Origin: Bufo bufo
Lineage: Eukaryota > Chordata > Amphibia > Anura > Bufonidae
Length of the DNA stretch: 64,000 bases
Direction of reading: 5' to 3'
NCBI RefSeq assembly: GCF_905171765.1
Contig: NC_053390.1
Location: 138,169,468-138,233,467 of the forward strand
Shown piece by piece: positions 44,790 through 56,320 of this stretch (position 1 is the stretch's first letter; every line of letters begins with the position of its first letter). The translations under genes were made by a program, and so were the position numbers. Under the pieces are notes generated by a model that was not told the DNA's origin, did no database searches, and saw only the letters and a list, made by a program, of their open reading frames with translations.

Positions 44790-45080
44790 ACCATTGCCAT
44801 GCAGCACGGTGGCTAGCACTGGTGCCTTGCAGCGGTGGAGTCCTAGATTGAAATCCAACCAATGACAACATCTGCATGGAGTTTGTATGTTCTTCCCGTG
44901 TTTGAGTGGGTTTCCTCCGAGTCCTCTGGTTTTCTCCCACATTCAAGAGACATACTGAGGTAATCTACATAGATTGTGAGCTCCACTGCGGACAATGAAT
45001 GATGATAGTGTCTGTAAAGCACTGCAGAGTATGTCAGCGCTATATTAGTGAGAAAGATGAAAAATATTTAAAAAAATAAA
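44790..45080 (+). mobile_element. tRNA-derived SINE (V-SINE type)
   Basis: Starts with a tRNA-like head, CATGCAGCACGGTGGCTAGC, in which box A has a short deletion. A box B relic (AGATTGAAATCC in place of GGTTCGAATCC) follows. The conserved core comes next: TGGAGTTTGTATGTTCTTCC, GTGTTTGAGTGGGTTTCCTC, ATTGTGAGCTCCACTGCGGA, TGTAAAGCACTGCAGAGTAT and CAGCGCTATAT, with an A-rich tail. This is the widespread vertebrate tRNA-V-core SINE. Old and inactive. Confidence 0.85.
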
Positions 45081-45689
45081 AGCAAAAAATTTAAAGACTC
45101 ACTTACCAATTCTACTACAAAAAAAACAAACAACAGACTATTTGGGCATTTTTGTGGCAGTAAACTTCAGAAAAACCCACTGCTGAATTTTCATCATGAG
45201 TTGTCATGTGTGGCCATATCCCAAATCTTCATCTCTTCTTGGTGTAAGGTAACAGCTGTGGTGACTGCTCAGATATCTCCTACTGCTTCCCTATCTTCCA
45301 TGCTGTTTCACTAAAATGCAGAGGGAGAAAGTCTGCAGCTTCATACCCCTCCTTTTACATCAAGGGCTTATTGTTTTGTAGACATTAGAGATTGAGGTTT
45401 GAGAACAAGTACAGAACACCCACAGACAAAGAAAAGAGGGGCTAAAACATAAGAAAGATTTCCCTAATAAGATATATTAGAACATCTCATAAATGTATAT
45501 GTATCACTGATTTATGCAAATTCGATTTTGACAGCTACAGTATATTGCAAAGTTTCCAGAATCAAAAAATGTCAACATAATTGGTTTTGAAAAAAAGAAA
45601 AATATATGTAACGCACAAGAGTAACTACTGCCCCAAGAGGTGCACTCAGTCGGGTGGGCTCACCCAGTCCACTCCAAAAAACAATATAA

Positions 45690-46345
45690 TAGAATAGGAA
45701 TAACTGGGCACTCTCAGGATATCTGGACCATTTGAAATTTATTAGCATATAATATTGTAAAGTAACAATAAATAACAGTATATACTGGGGGTGATAATAA
45801 AGGGCTACCTATCTATAATAACTATACCATAATACACAGCATGCAGTATAACAATGTAAAACACATGGAAAATAGAATTCTAAAATGTAATAAAATTTGA
45901 GGAATAAAAATGGAATAATCGATAATAAAATAATCGTCGCTTAAAGTCTGTGCATTGATTGCGTATTGGGACTGTAGAATCTTCGGATACCCCTGTTATT
46001 ATATCGAATGGGACAATATTAGAGGACACTGTTTTATCGCTACCATTAGCTACGTGACTTTCCCATACGAATATTCGGCTGAATATTCATACGATTATTT
46101 TATTATCGATTATTCCATTTTTATTCCTCAAATTTTATTACATTTTAGAATTCAATTTTCCATGTGTTTTACATTGTTATACGGCATGCTGTGTATTATG
46201 GTATAGTTATTATAGATAGGTAGCCCTTTATTATCATCGCCAGTATATACTGTTATTTATTGTTACTTTACGATATTATATGCTAATAAATTTCAAATGG
46301 TCCAGATATCCTGAGAGTGCTCAGTTATTCCTATTCTATAATTGG
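45690..46345. repeat. Palindrome resembling paired Penelope terminal repeats
   Basis: Arms at 45695-45935 and 46095-46345 are inverted copies. Pairs: ATAGAATAGGAATAACTGGG with TCAGTTATTCCTATTCTAT, ATCTGGACCATTTGAAATTT with AAATTTCAAATGGTCCAGAT, CACAGCATGC with GCATGCTGTG, and ATCGATAATAAAATAATCG with CGATTATTTTATTATCGAT. The spacer is about 160 bp. The outer end (AATAAATTTC ... GAGAGTGCTC) resembles Penelope-like 3' ends. The 83-codon frame across it is a by-product. Confidence 0.75.
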
Positions 46346-46516
46346 TTTTGAAACTCCGTATGTGTAGATCTTTGAGGGGAACTTAGAGCAACTCTTCTTA
46401 AATGGAATCATCTGACAAAATAGGAATGCAATCCTATCTGCAGGCAGCATGTTATAGAACAGGAGGAGCTGAGCAGATTCATATATAGTTTTATGGAAAA
46501 AGATTTATTTTTATCT

Positions 46517-46655
46517 TAATCTCATTCTGCGCTTAGGAGTCCAGTAGATGGTTCTAATCAGTGATTGACATGCATCGCTGTATGCATATCCACACAGCAA
46601 AGTCTGTCAATCATTGATAAGGCCTACTAAACTCCTAAACCCAGAATGAGAAGAT
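46517..46655. repeat. Short inverted repeat
   Basis: CATTCTGCGCTTAGGAGTCCAGTAG faces CTACTAAACTCCTAAACCCAGAATG (imperfect), with AGTGATTGACA facing TGTCAATCATT inside. It is a small foldback/MITE remnant. Confidence 0.75.
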
Positions 46656-46699
46656 TTAAATCAATAAAATTCAGGTTAGGCTACATGCACACGAACGTA

Positions 46700-47638
46700 C
46701 AGTACAGACCAAAAGTTTGGACACACTTTCTCATTCAAAGAGTTTTCTTTATTTTCATGACTATGAAGGCATCAAAACTATGAATTAACACATGTGGAAT
46801 TATATACATAACAAACAAGTGTGAAACAACTGAAAATATGTCATATTCTAGGTTCTTCAAAGTAGCCACCTTTTGCTTTGATTACTGCTTTGCACACTCT
46901 TGGCATTCTCTTGATGAGCTTCAAGAGGTAGTCACCTGAAATGGTCTTCCAACAGTCTTGAAGGAGTTCCCAGAGATGCTTAGCACTTGTTGGCCCTTTT
47001 GCCTTCACTCTGCGGTCCAACTCATCCCAAACCATCTCGATTGGGTTCAGGTCCGGTGACTGTGGAGGCCAGGTCATCTGGCGCAGCACCCCATCACTCT
47101 CCTTCATGGTCAAATAGCCCTTACTTTCAAAGTTTTCCCAATTTTTCGGCTGACTGACTGACCTTCATTTCTTAAAGTAATGATGGCCACTCGTTTTTCT
47201 TTACTTAGCTGCTTTTTTCTTGCCATAATACAAATTCTAACAGTCGATTCAGTAGGACTATCAGCTGTGTATCCACCTGACTTCTCCTCAACGCAACTGA
47301 TGGTCTCAACCCCATTTATAAGGCAAGAAATCCCTCTTATTAAACCTGACAGGGCACACCTGTGAAGTGAAAACCATTTCAGGGGACTACCTCTTGAAGC
47401 TCATCAAGAGAATGCCAAGAGTGTGCAAAGCAGTAATCCAAGCAAAAGATGGCTACTTTGAAGAACCTAGAATATGACATATTTTCAGTTGTTTCACACT
47501 TGTTTGTTATGTATATAATTCCACATGTGTTAATTCATAGTTTTGATGCCTTCAGTGTGAATCTACAATTTTCATAGTCATGAAAATAAAGAAAACTCTT
47601 TGAATGAGAAGGTGTGTCCAAACTTTTGGTCTGTACTG
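46700..47638 (-). mobile_element. Tc1-like deletion derivative Tc1-D, 939 bp
   Basis: Ends CAGTACAGACCAAAAGTTTG and its complement CAAACTTTTGGTCTGTACTG, with TA on each side (46698-46699 and 47639-47640). The long terminal repeats extend inwards to include the 3' end of the transposase gene (CTTCAAAGTAGCCACCTTTTG). Tc1-E at 57748-58685 is almost the same length, in the opposite orientation, with the same internal deletion. Confidence 0.95.
46841..47245 (-). pseudogene. Tc1-D transposase fragments
   Basis: On the minus strand the gene starts MARKKQLSKEKRVAIITLRN (47245 downward) and reads about 38 codons of the DNA-binding domain to a stop. It is then joined by deletion to the C-terminal end: TWPPQSPDLNPIEMVWDELD, carrying the third catalytic residue (Glu), then KRMPRVCKAVIKAKGGYF, ending at 46841. 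The two acidic Asp motifs are deleted, so it is not a working transposase. Confidence 0.9.
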
Positions 47639-47889
47639 TATGTGTTTTGCGATCTGCAAATTGCGGATCCGCAAAAAAAAACGGATGACATCCGTATGCC
47701 ATCTTTTTTTTTTTGCGGATCCTTTGTAACAATGCCTAAAACGGACATGTTCTATTTTTTTGGCGGGGCTACGGAACGGACATACTGATGCGGACAGCAC
47801 ACGGAAATGAATGAGTCTGCTTCCTATCCGCAAAAAAAAAACGAACGTTCATGGAAACAAAATACGTTCGTGTGCATGAGGCCTTATAC

Positions 47890-48497
47890 AGATTTTTTTT
47901 TTCCTCGATACAATATACGGTATCAGTCTGCTCAGCTTTCCCTGACTATAACATGCTGCTTCTAGATCAGACTGTATGTTATATGTGACAGATTCCCATT
48001 ATGAAATGCAATATACTAGACCTTTGCGACAGCAAATTGAAAATGTATTTTTCCCCTTTTTTGGTGCTTTATTCAATTAAAATTTTAAACATAATAGTCA
48101 TAATAACATTAAGAATTAAAGAATAGTACTGAGTGATTTTCACTTTTTTCCAAGAAGTATTGCATAGATTAGATAAGAAGCCGAATAATTATTCCTACAT
48201 CATGTGTCACAATAAATAATTTTAATTGGTTTAACTTCAGGGACCATTACTGACCTAATTAGACACACAAAAATACTACAAGTATTAAGAAATATCCTGA
48301 AGGGAAAAAACATTAGCAAATCTCTCACATGTATTTGAGCAAATACAAAAAAGAAGACACTTTTTAGTGAAAGATGTGAACGGTTCTCGCAAAAAGTGAT
48401 ATGACTCTGTTAAGATTAGCATTTCAAATTAGGATTGAGTCATTTTACAATACTCAAGTCCTATATTCTGACCACACATGAACCAGACCATAAAGAT
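47890..48497. other. Gene-free AT-rich stretch
   Basis: No motif, repeat or frame of note. Confidence 0.6.
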
Positions 48498-48501
48498 TTA
48501 A

Positions 48502-48757
48502 AGGGGTTGTCTCATCTTGCCGTTACTAAGGCGAGATGAGACACAGTCACGATCACCAGCCTGGCGGAGAAACAGCAGAGAGCTCCAGCGCTCGCTGTTT
48601 TAGTAGCTCCTATCGCGGTGCATGAGAGCTAGGGAAACAACATAGCTTGCTGTGCTGTGCTGTTTCTGTTGCTCTCATGCTCTGCTATTTCCTGGCCGGC
48701 TAGTGGTTGGGACTGTGTCTCATCTCGCCTTAGTAACAGCGAGATGAGACAACCCCT
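48502..48757. mobile_element. TTAA-type palindromic MITE, 256 bp
   Basis: Ends AGGGGTTGTCTCATCTTGCC and GCGAGATGAGACAACCCCT, inverted; TTAA at 48498-48501 and 48758-48761. Inside, TACTAAGGCGAGATGAGACA pairs with TGTCTCATCTCGCCTTAGTA. No coding capacity. Confidence 0.93.
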
Positions 48758-48764
48758 TTAATTG

Positions 48765-49720
48765 GGATTCCTTATTTATATCGTAACTTGTTGTCGGTGC
48801 TAGTTTCAGCTATCATGTGCTTACGTTGTTGTGATACTTCACAATTATATTGACATGTATAGAGGTATAATATTGCTTAGCTTCTTTAATTGGTTTAAAT
48901 AACTTGTCTTACAGGTCACTTAAAAATTTGAGGAGACGTTTTCTCTGTATGAAAATAGCTGAACTACCAGTGTATATGCCAAATGCTTATTGTGATGGTT
49001 CACTTTTCACATTCTCAGGATTTCCTGCCTTTATATATTATAGCTTGGAAGTCCCTTTAGTGCAGCTCTTAATGTGACCCCCTACACAGTCCCAACAACA
49101 AGTATTTAGTTATCTTTCCATTAGCATCACTGGTTCTGTTCATAACATGTGACAGCTAAGACACATCCATTTTTTAACTGATCAGGAATACATCTTGATC
49201 GGAATGTTAAATTGTTAGTCTTTGGCTCCAGATCCTGGCATGCTTTACAACAAGAATAGTGAAAATAATAAAGCGCTAATATGATCAAACCTTATGACAT
49301 TCCTTGATTCCTTGCACTTCTCTGTAATCTTATACATACATCTTAATGCATTTTCAATTTAATAACAATTAATCCTAGTAGAACCCTTTAACTTATTATG
49401 AAGTTTGTCAGGTTTCTGTCTGGGTTCCGGTATTTTTGACTGTAGTCTACGCTATTCTTGCCCTGAAATATATTGGCCACTCTGATAGAAAGCTCATAAC
49501 ACACAGGAGCTAACTTCACCACCTCTTATATATCCTTTTCAGATGTGAAAACTAGCTGGTCACATTGACTCAGGTCTCAGTTACAGGATGCAACTGGGTA
49601 GCAGGAACTTCCATGTTCCTTGATCAAACCTATTCTTCAAGCCCATCCCTCAGCAGCTCAACTGTGAGGTCTAGAGAGTTTGGAAGGCAAGTCAACCCCT
49701 TGAACTCTTTGTCATGTTCC
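48765..49720. other. Gene-free stretch, nothing recognised
   Basis: About 950 bp of ordinary AT-rich sequence with no transposon ends or convincing frames. Confidence 0.55.
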
Positions 49721-49724
49721 TTAA

Positions 49725-50349
49725 AGGGAACCCGTCACCAGGATTTTGTGCATAGAGCTGGGGACATGGGCTGCTAGATGGCCGCTAGCACATCTGCAAT
49801 ACCCTGTCCCCACAGCTCTCTGCGCTTTTATTGTGTTAAAAAACCTTTTTGATCAATATGCAAATTACCTGATATGAGTCCTGTATCCGGAGATGAGTCA
49901 AGCGGAAAGGAGCCCAGCACCGCCCCACGTCCTCCGAATCTCCTCCTTGCTGGCTGACGTCACAGAGCTGGAGCGCCGAAATCTCGCGATGCGCGAGCTA
50001 GCGCATGCGCAGTGTCGGCATCATGTTCATTCCCTGTGCTGGCATCAGCACAGGGAACGAACTACGCATGCGCTAGCTCGCGCATCGGGAGATTTCGGCG
50101 CTCCAGCTCTGTGACGTCAGCCAGCAAGGAGGAGGTTCGGAGGACGCGGGGCGGTGCTGGGCTCCTTTTCGCTTGACTCATCTCCGGATACAGGACTCAT
50201 ATCAGGTCATTTGCATATTGATCAAAAAGGTTTTTTAACACAATAAAAGCGCAGAGAGCTGTGGGGACTGGGTATTGCAGATGAGCTAGTGGCCATCTAG
50301 CAGCCCATGTCCCCAGCTCTATGCACAAAATCCTGGTGACAGGTTCCCT
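49725..50349. mobile_element. TTAA-type palindromic MITE, 625 bp
   Basis: Flanked by TTAA (49721-49724 and 50350-50353). The ends AGGGAACCCGTCACCAGGAT and ATCCTGGTGACAGGTTCCCT are inverted, and the pairing continues nearly to the centre near 50035 (CCCTGTGCTGG, CATCAGCACAGGG). Other pairs: CTGTATCCGGAGATGAGTCA with TGACTCATCTCCGGATACAG, and GACGTCACAGAGCTGGAGCG with CGCTCCAGCTCTGTGACGTC. It also contains GCGCATGCGC-type motifs. The frames in it are palindrome artefacts. Confidence 0.95.
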
Positions 50350-50435
50350 TTAAACAATTTGTGTGGAAAGGTGCATTATTCTGCTATAAGAGGCAATTGC
50401 CATTAGGGAATACTGTTGCTATGAATAAATGAATA

Positions 50436-51010
50436 CGTCTGCAACAACGTTTAGGTAGGTGGTATATTCGCATAAATGCCTGGGCCCAAGGTTGCTCAGA
50501 GCATTACAGTGCTGCTGCTGAGGCACTCTGATGCCATCTCACCCTAGCAACATACATATATACAGCTATCCAAATCATGTAAAAAAAAAAGTGAGTCATT
50601 GGACCATACTGCATTACCTTCTTACCATTGATTCACGGCCCAGTTCTGATGCTCTCTAGCCCATTACAGGTTCTTTTGGCTGTGAACAGGGTCAGCATGG
50701 GCACTCTTAAATGCACTTTGCATTATGACTCCTTTATATCTTAATCATAATTATCTTTTTCAGCAACTTTTTGTGTGTGTGTTGTGGTGGAGGGCGTGAT
50801 TGCATGCTAGGGTGTGGGAAGGTGGGATTCAGGGGGCCAAAGTAAATTCTTGCCCAGGGTCCAATCAATATTAAAGACGACCCTGGTTACAGTAGCTAAT
50901 CCATGGGAACAGACGAGACAGACTAGTCTTCACTAACCGTGCATATTAATGAGCCTTGGGCACCATGACTGTTTTACCGTTCACTGTTCTTCAAAGTCTT
51001 GGCAATTTGC
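50436..51010. repeat. Unassigned dispersed repeat, copy 1
   Basis: Aligns by eye with 55707-56320. Shared words: CTGCAACAA, TGCCTGGGCCCAAGGTT, AACATACATATATACAGC, GGTCAGCATGGGCAC, CTAGTCTTCACTAACCGTG and TATTAATGAGCCTTGG. The copies are strongly diverged. I do not recognise the family. Confidence 0.65.
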
Positions 51011-51602
51011 TTTGGACAAATCACATAAGGGATGGGAGGGGCCCTGGCCAAAAGGCATGCCCAAAGTGCTTTGCAAGGAGCCTGTCAGCCAATCAGGGGG
51101 CAGGGTATTGGCTGGTGTAGGCATGAAGCACAGACACCATTATGATCTCAGCCATTGATATGAGAGGATGAATCTGCTATATGTCTGGCCAAAACCAATT
51201 ACAGACACAAACCAGCCATATTAGAGTATTGCAGGGACAGTGTAGTGAGTGTGTAGTGAGATGTATTATATAGATTTAAATAATAGGTAGAAAAGTGAGG
51301 TTGTATCGGTAGAGAGGGAGTGCAGTGTGTATTTTACAGTAAGAGCAGTTGCTGGAAAGCTGGTCATGTAATGTACTGCAGGCACAAAAGTCCGGCACTG
51401 CTTGCAAAATTTTTTATTTTTTTTCTGTGTCTGAGCAGTCAGCTCACTGCATCAATACCAGTGTGTTTGTAGAAGGAAACATTTATTTTTATTTTTAATT
51501 AATTATTGAAAAAACTGCAACTGTGCTATAATTTTATTAAGCAGATTAGAGCATTTCAGTGCATCAATACCAGTGTGTTCATAAAAGGGGACTTTTTTCA
51601 TT
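51011..51602. other. Gene-free stretch
   Basis: The words CATCAATACCAGTGTGTT and TTTTTATTTT occur twice about 120 bp apart (51450 and 51560), a weak tandem duplication. Otherwise nothing. Confidence 0.5.
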
Positions 51603-52029
51603 TTAACCGCCTCCGGACCGCCTAACGCAGGATTGCGTTCCGGAGTCGGTCGATTCATTCCTCTTTGACGCGCCGGCGCGTCATCTCACGAGACGCGAGA
51701 TTTCCTGTGAACGCGCGCACACAGGAGCGCGCGTTCACAAGAACTGTAGGTAAACAAGCTCATCTACAGCCTGCCAGCAGCGATCATTCGCTGGCATGCT
51801 GTAGATCCGATTTTTTTAACCCCTAAAAGGTATATTAGATGCTGTTTTGTTAACAGCGTCTAATATACCTGCTACCTGGTCCTCTGGTGGTCCCTTTTGC
51901 TTGGATCGACCACCAGAGGACACAGGCAGCTCTGTAAAGTAGCACCAAACACCACTACACTACACCCCCCCTGTCACTTATTAACCCCTTATTAACCCCT
52001 GATCACCCCATATTAGACTCCCTGATCAC

Positions 52030-52760
52030 CCCCCTGTCATTGATCACCCCCCTGTAAGGCTCCATTCAGACGTCCGTATGTGTTTTGCGGATCCGCGAAT
52101 CCACAGATCCGCGGATCCGCAAAACACATACAGTTGTCTGAATGGAGCCTTACAGGGGGGTGATCAATGACAGGGGGGTGATCACCCCATATAGACTCCC
52201 TGATCACCCCCCGGTCATTGATCACCCCCCTGTAAGGCTCCATTCAGACGTCCATATGTGTTTTGCGGATCCGCGGATCCACGGATCTGCGGATCCGCAA
52301 AACACATACAGACGTCTGAATGGAGCCTTACAGGGGTGTGATCACCCCATACAGACTCCCTGATCACCCCCTGTCATTGAACACCCCCCTGTAAGGCTCC
52401 ATTCAGACGTCCGTATGTGTTTTGCGGATTCGCGGATCCGCAAAACACATTCAGACGTCTGAATGGAGCTTTACAGGGGGGTGATCATTGACAAGGGGGT
52501 GATCACCCCATATAGACTCCCTGATCACCCCCCTGTCATTGATCACCCCCCTGTAAGGCTCCATTCAGACGTCCGTATGTGTTTTATGGATCCGCGGATC
52601 CACGGATCCGCAAAACACATACAGACGTCTGAATGGAGCCTTACAGGGGGGTGATCACCCCATATAGACTCCCTGATCACCCCCCTGTCATTGATCACCC
52701 CCCTGTAAGGCTCCATTCAGATGCCCGCATGTGTTTTGCGGATCCACGGATCCTCAAAAC
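52030..52760. repeat. Fb-2 GGATCCG palindromic satellite
   Basis: About five units of CCATTCAGACGTCCGTATGT, GTTTTGCGGATCCGCGG, then the inverse CCGCGGATCCGCAAAACACA and AGACGTCTGAATGGAGC, separated by GATCACCCCCCTGTCATTG. The stems are more perfect than in Fb-1. The period is about 150-178 bp. Confidence 0.93.
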
Positions 52761-53039
52761 ACGGACACCGCGGATCCACAAAACACGGACACCGGCAATG
52801 TGATTTCCGCATTTTGCGGATCTGCACACTGCCAGAACTATATAGAAAATGCCTTTTCTTGTCCGCAATTGCAGACAAGAATAGGACATGTTCTATAGGC
52901 TCTATAAAAAATGCAGTGTTCGCCCGATCAGGCCTGATCTTGTGCGCACACTTGCGTTCAGTCCGCCCCACTGCAGTGACAGAATTTTTTTTTTCTGATC
53001 ACTGCAAAAACACCGTAAAATCACTGCGGCGCTATAAAA

Positions 53040-54330
53040 AGATCACTTTTGAGGGGCATGACGAGTTCATAGAAGATTTATTTTTTTTTTTCTCACAAGT
53101 TAGCGGATATTGTTTTTTAGTTTTTTCTTACAAAGTCTCATATTCTACTAACTTGTGACAAAAAATTAAATCTCACATGAACTCACCATACCCCTCACGG
53201 AATCCAAATGCGTAAAATTTTTTAGACATTTATATTCCAGACTTCTTCTCACGCTTTAGGGCCCCTAAAATGCCAGGACAGTATAAATACCCCACATGTG
53301 ACCCCATTTTGGAAAGAAGACACCCCAAGGTATTTCGTGAGGGGCATGGCGAGTTCATGTAAAATTAATTTTTTTCTCATAAGTTAGTGGAATATGAGAC
53401 TTTGTAAGAGAAAAAATAAATAAAATAAAAAATAAAAAAAAATCATTTTCCGCTAACTTGTGCCAAAAAAAAAAATCTTCTATGAACTCACCATGCCACT
53501 CATGGAATACCTTGGGGTGTTTTCTTTCCAAAATGGGTTCACTTGTGGGGTATTTATACTGCCCTGGCACTTTAGGGGACCTAAAGCGTGAGAAGTAGTT
53601 TGGAATCCAAATGCGTAAAAAATACCCTGTGAAATCCTAAAGGTGCTCTTTAGAATTTGGGTCCCTTTGCGCACCTAGGCTGCAAAAAAGTGTCACACAT
53701 GTGGTATCGCCGTACTCAGGAGAAATTGGGCAATGCGTTTTGGGGTGTCTTTTTACATATTCCCAAGCTGAGTGAGAGAAATATCTCTCTAAAATGACAA
53801 TTTTGTATAAAAAATTGGAAAAGTTGACTTTTAGAGAGATATTTCTCTCACCCAGCATGGGTATATGTAAAAATACACCCCAAAACACATTGCCATACTT
53901 CTTCTGAGTACGGCGATACCACATGTGTGACACTTTTTTGCAGCCTAGGTGCCCAAAGTGGCCCAAATTCTAAAGAGCACCTTTAGGATTTCACAGGACA
54001 TTTTTTAGGCATTTGGATTCCAGACTTCTTCTCACGCTTTAGGTCCCCTAAAATGCCAGGGCAGTATAAATACCCCACAAGTGACCCCATTTTGGAAAGA
54101 AGACACCCCAAGGTATTTCGTGATGGGCATAGTGAGTTCATGGAAGTTTTTATTTTTTGTCACAAGTTAGTGGAATAAGAGACTTTGTAAGAAAGAAAAA
54201 GAAAAAAAATCATAATTTTCCGCTAACTTGTGACAAAAAATAAAAACTTCTATGTACTCACTATGCCCATCATCGAATACCTTAGGGTGTCTACTTTCCT
54301 AAATGGGGTCATTTGTGGGGTGTTTTTACT
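53040..54330. repeat. Fb-2 alternating palindrome array
   Basis: Type A centres (CACAAGTTAGCGG facing CCGCTAACTTGTG) lie near 53105, 53420 and 54200; a type B centre (CTCAGCTTGGG, CCCAGCATGGGTA) lies near 53820. Same blocks as in Fb-1. Confidence 0.92.
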
Positions 54331-54941
54331 GTCTGGGCATTGTAGAACCTCAGGAAACATGACAGGTGCTAAGAAAGTCAGAGCTGCTTCAAAAAGCGGA
54401 AATTCACATTTTTGTACCATAGTTTGTAAACGCTATAACTTTTGCTATATAAATATAAACTTATTGCATTTTTTTTATCAAAGACATGTAGAACAATACA
54501 TTTTGAGAAAAATTTATATAGAAATGTATATTTTTTTTGTAAATTTTACAACTGAAAGTGAAAAATGTCATTTTTTTGCAAAAAATTCGGTCAATTTCAA
54601 TTAATAACAAAAAAAGTAAAAATGTCAGCAGCAATGAAATACCACCAAATGAAAGCTCTATTAGTGAGTAGAAAAGGAGGTAAAATTCATTTGGGTGGTA
54701 AGTTGTATGACCGAGCAATAAACTGTGAAAGTAGTGTAGTGCAGAATTGTAAAAAGTGGTCTGGTCATTAAGGGGGTTTAAGCTAGGCGAGCTGAGGTGG
54801 TTAAAAAGCATGACAATTCCAATCTTGCAGTGTATTTTTAAACATGCTTTTTGTTTAACACCGTCAACCATGCATTTACCCGAAGCTCGAAAATCCCTCT
54901 GATACTATTTACTATTGCTGTCAATACTTTAGAAAGCTTAA

Positions 54942-55300
54942 AGGGGTTATGCAGCAATTTATATTGATGACCTATCTTCAGGACAGGTCATCAATATTTG
55001 ATGGGTGGGAGTCTAACATCCAGCGCCTATGCCGATCAGCTGTTTGACGTGGAGGCGGGCTCTATGCGAGCACAGTTTCCTGGTCTTTGCACTACACATC
55101 ATCTCCTGTGGAGAGGTGGCATAATGTAATTGCAAGTACTCACTCCATTCAAGTGAATGAAGCGAGTACTCCTTATTACACTGCACTGCCAATTGGAGCA
55201 CTTTTGATTCAGGTAGAATCAATTGACACCCGAATCAGGTTTTTCGAGCGATTCATTAACGAATTTCAAGAAAGTTGCTCATCTCTAGTACTAACCACTT
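54942..55300. mobile_element. TTAA-type MITE left end plus hAT-like end
   Basis: After TTAA (54938-54941) comes AGGGGTTATGCAGCAATTTA, then an inverted ATTGATGACCTATC / GACAGGTCATCAAT. The right end of this MITE type appears, in the other copy, at 59030-59638. From about 55150 it is overtaken by a hAT-like piece ending AAAGTTGCTCATCTCTAGTA. Boundaries are unclear. Confidence 0.5.
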
Positions 55301-55706
55301 TATGATGGGAAGACCACACAAGACATGCTGTTTTGTAGATGCCTTGACATAGTCATCTAGCCTTCACAATTTAACCCTTGTCAAAATCACTCAGATCCTT
55401 ACACTTCCCTTCTTTGTGAGGCACTGATCAGGGGATTTATTCTGATATTTGAAGTTTGGAAGGATGTTTCTTACTTAATATAGAGCAATTGGCATCTGCT
55501 TTACAGTGGGTTTTGCTATCCTCTGGATCACAACTGTAGAATAATAGGTAGGATGTGAGAGACCTAGGTCTTTTTCAGCCTTACCACCTATGTAACAAAT
55601 CAACTTCAAGAGTTGGCTGAAGACTCACTACTTTTGTAACAATATAATCAGTGCCATTTAGTTAATCTCTGATTGTATTTATTTTATGACTGATGATCAA
55701 TGTATT
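55301..55706. other. Gene-free stretch, nothing recognised
   Basis: No motif, frame or repeat seen. Confidence 0.5.
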
Positions 55707-56320
55707 TGGTCTGCAACAATGTTTACGTAGGCGGTACAGATTACATCCACAAGAATACCCAGGCCCAAGGTTACTGACAGCTTTACACTGCCTTCTTCCC
55801 ATAGCGCATCCTAGTACCATATCTTATGCTAGTAAGCAACATACGTGCATCCAGTCATCCAAAATAGAAAAGAAAAAGTGGGTCTTCAGACCAGGCCACA
55901 TTCTTCCATTGCTTCATAGTTCAGTTTTCATGTTCAATAGCTGTAATTCCAGGGGTCCATTTTAGCTGACATCTACTCTGTCCTTTGCCCCTGGAGCAAA
56001 GTCCAATTCCCTGTGTGAGGTTGAAATGGTGAATATCAGGGGACCAACCCTTACAATGCCCTCAGGAGTAGTCAAAAGTCATATCCGCACCACTGCATTA
56101 TAGTAATGCATTGTTGGTGCTTTTGACAGTGGACAGGATCAGCATGGGTACCCTGCGATGTAATGTTCATAGCCATCATTACGTTTTTCAACAGTTTTTA
56201 TAACAATAGCTTTTATGTGGGATCAGGCTAGAAAAACTAGTCTTCTCTACCAATGGATATTAATGAGCATTGATCACCATTACCATTTAAACAGTTCGCT
56301 ATTTGCCCTTAATTTGGTAG
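55707..56320. repeat. Unassigned dispersed repeat, copy 2
   Basis: Counterpart of 50436-51010. Shared words: CTGCAACAATGTTTACGTAGG, CCCAGGCCCAAGGTTACT, GGATCAGCATGGGTACCCT and ACTAGTCTTCTCTACCAATG. A 90-codon frame here (55693-55965) has no recognised domain. Confidence 0.65.

Larger units (their letters stand above)
46679..47883. mobile_element. Harbinger-like MITE interrupted by Tc1-D
   Basis: Ends GGCTACATGCACACGAACGTA and TACGTTCGTGTGCATGAGGCC are inverted; the flanks are TTA (46676-46678 and 47884-47886). Subtracting Tc1-D leaves about 265 bp, close in type to the 3434-3842 element. The body includes GTGTTTTGCGATCTGC and GGACATGTTCTATTTTTTTG. Confidence 0.9.
51607..54800. mobile_element. 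TTAA foldback transposon Fb-2, 3.2 kb
   Basis: Same family as Fb-1, inverted. TTAA lies at 51603-51606 and 54801-54804; the ends are CCGCCTCCGGACCGCC and GAGCTGAGGTGG. It starts with the GC-rich hairpin chain (51607-51930: ATCTCACGAGACGCGAGAT, CCTGTGAACGCGCGC, GTATATTAGATGCTG, CCTCTGGTGGTC). The GGATCCG palindromic satellite follows (about 52030-52760, five units), then a Harbinger-like interior piece (52790-52960), the alternating palindrome array (53040-54330) and the T-rich arm. No transposase. Confidence 0.85.

Noticed and set aside
44790..44870. tRNA gene
   Set aside because: Box A is interrupted and box B is degenerate, and a V-type SINE core follows, so it is a SINE head.
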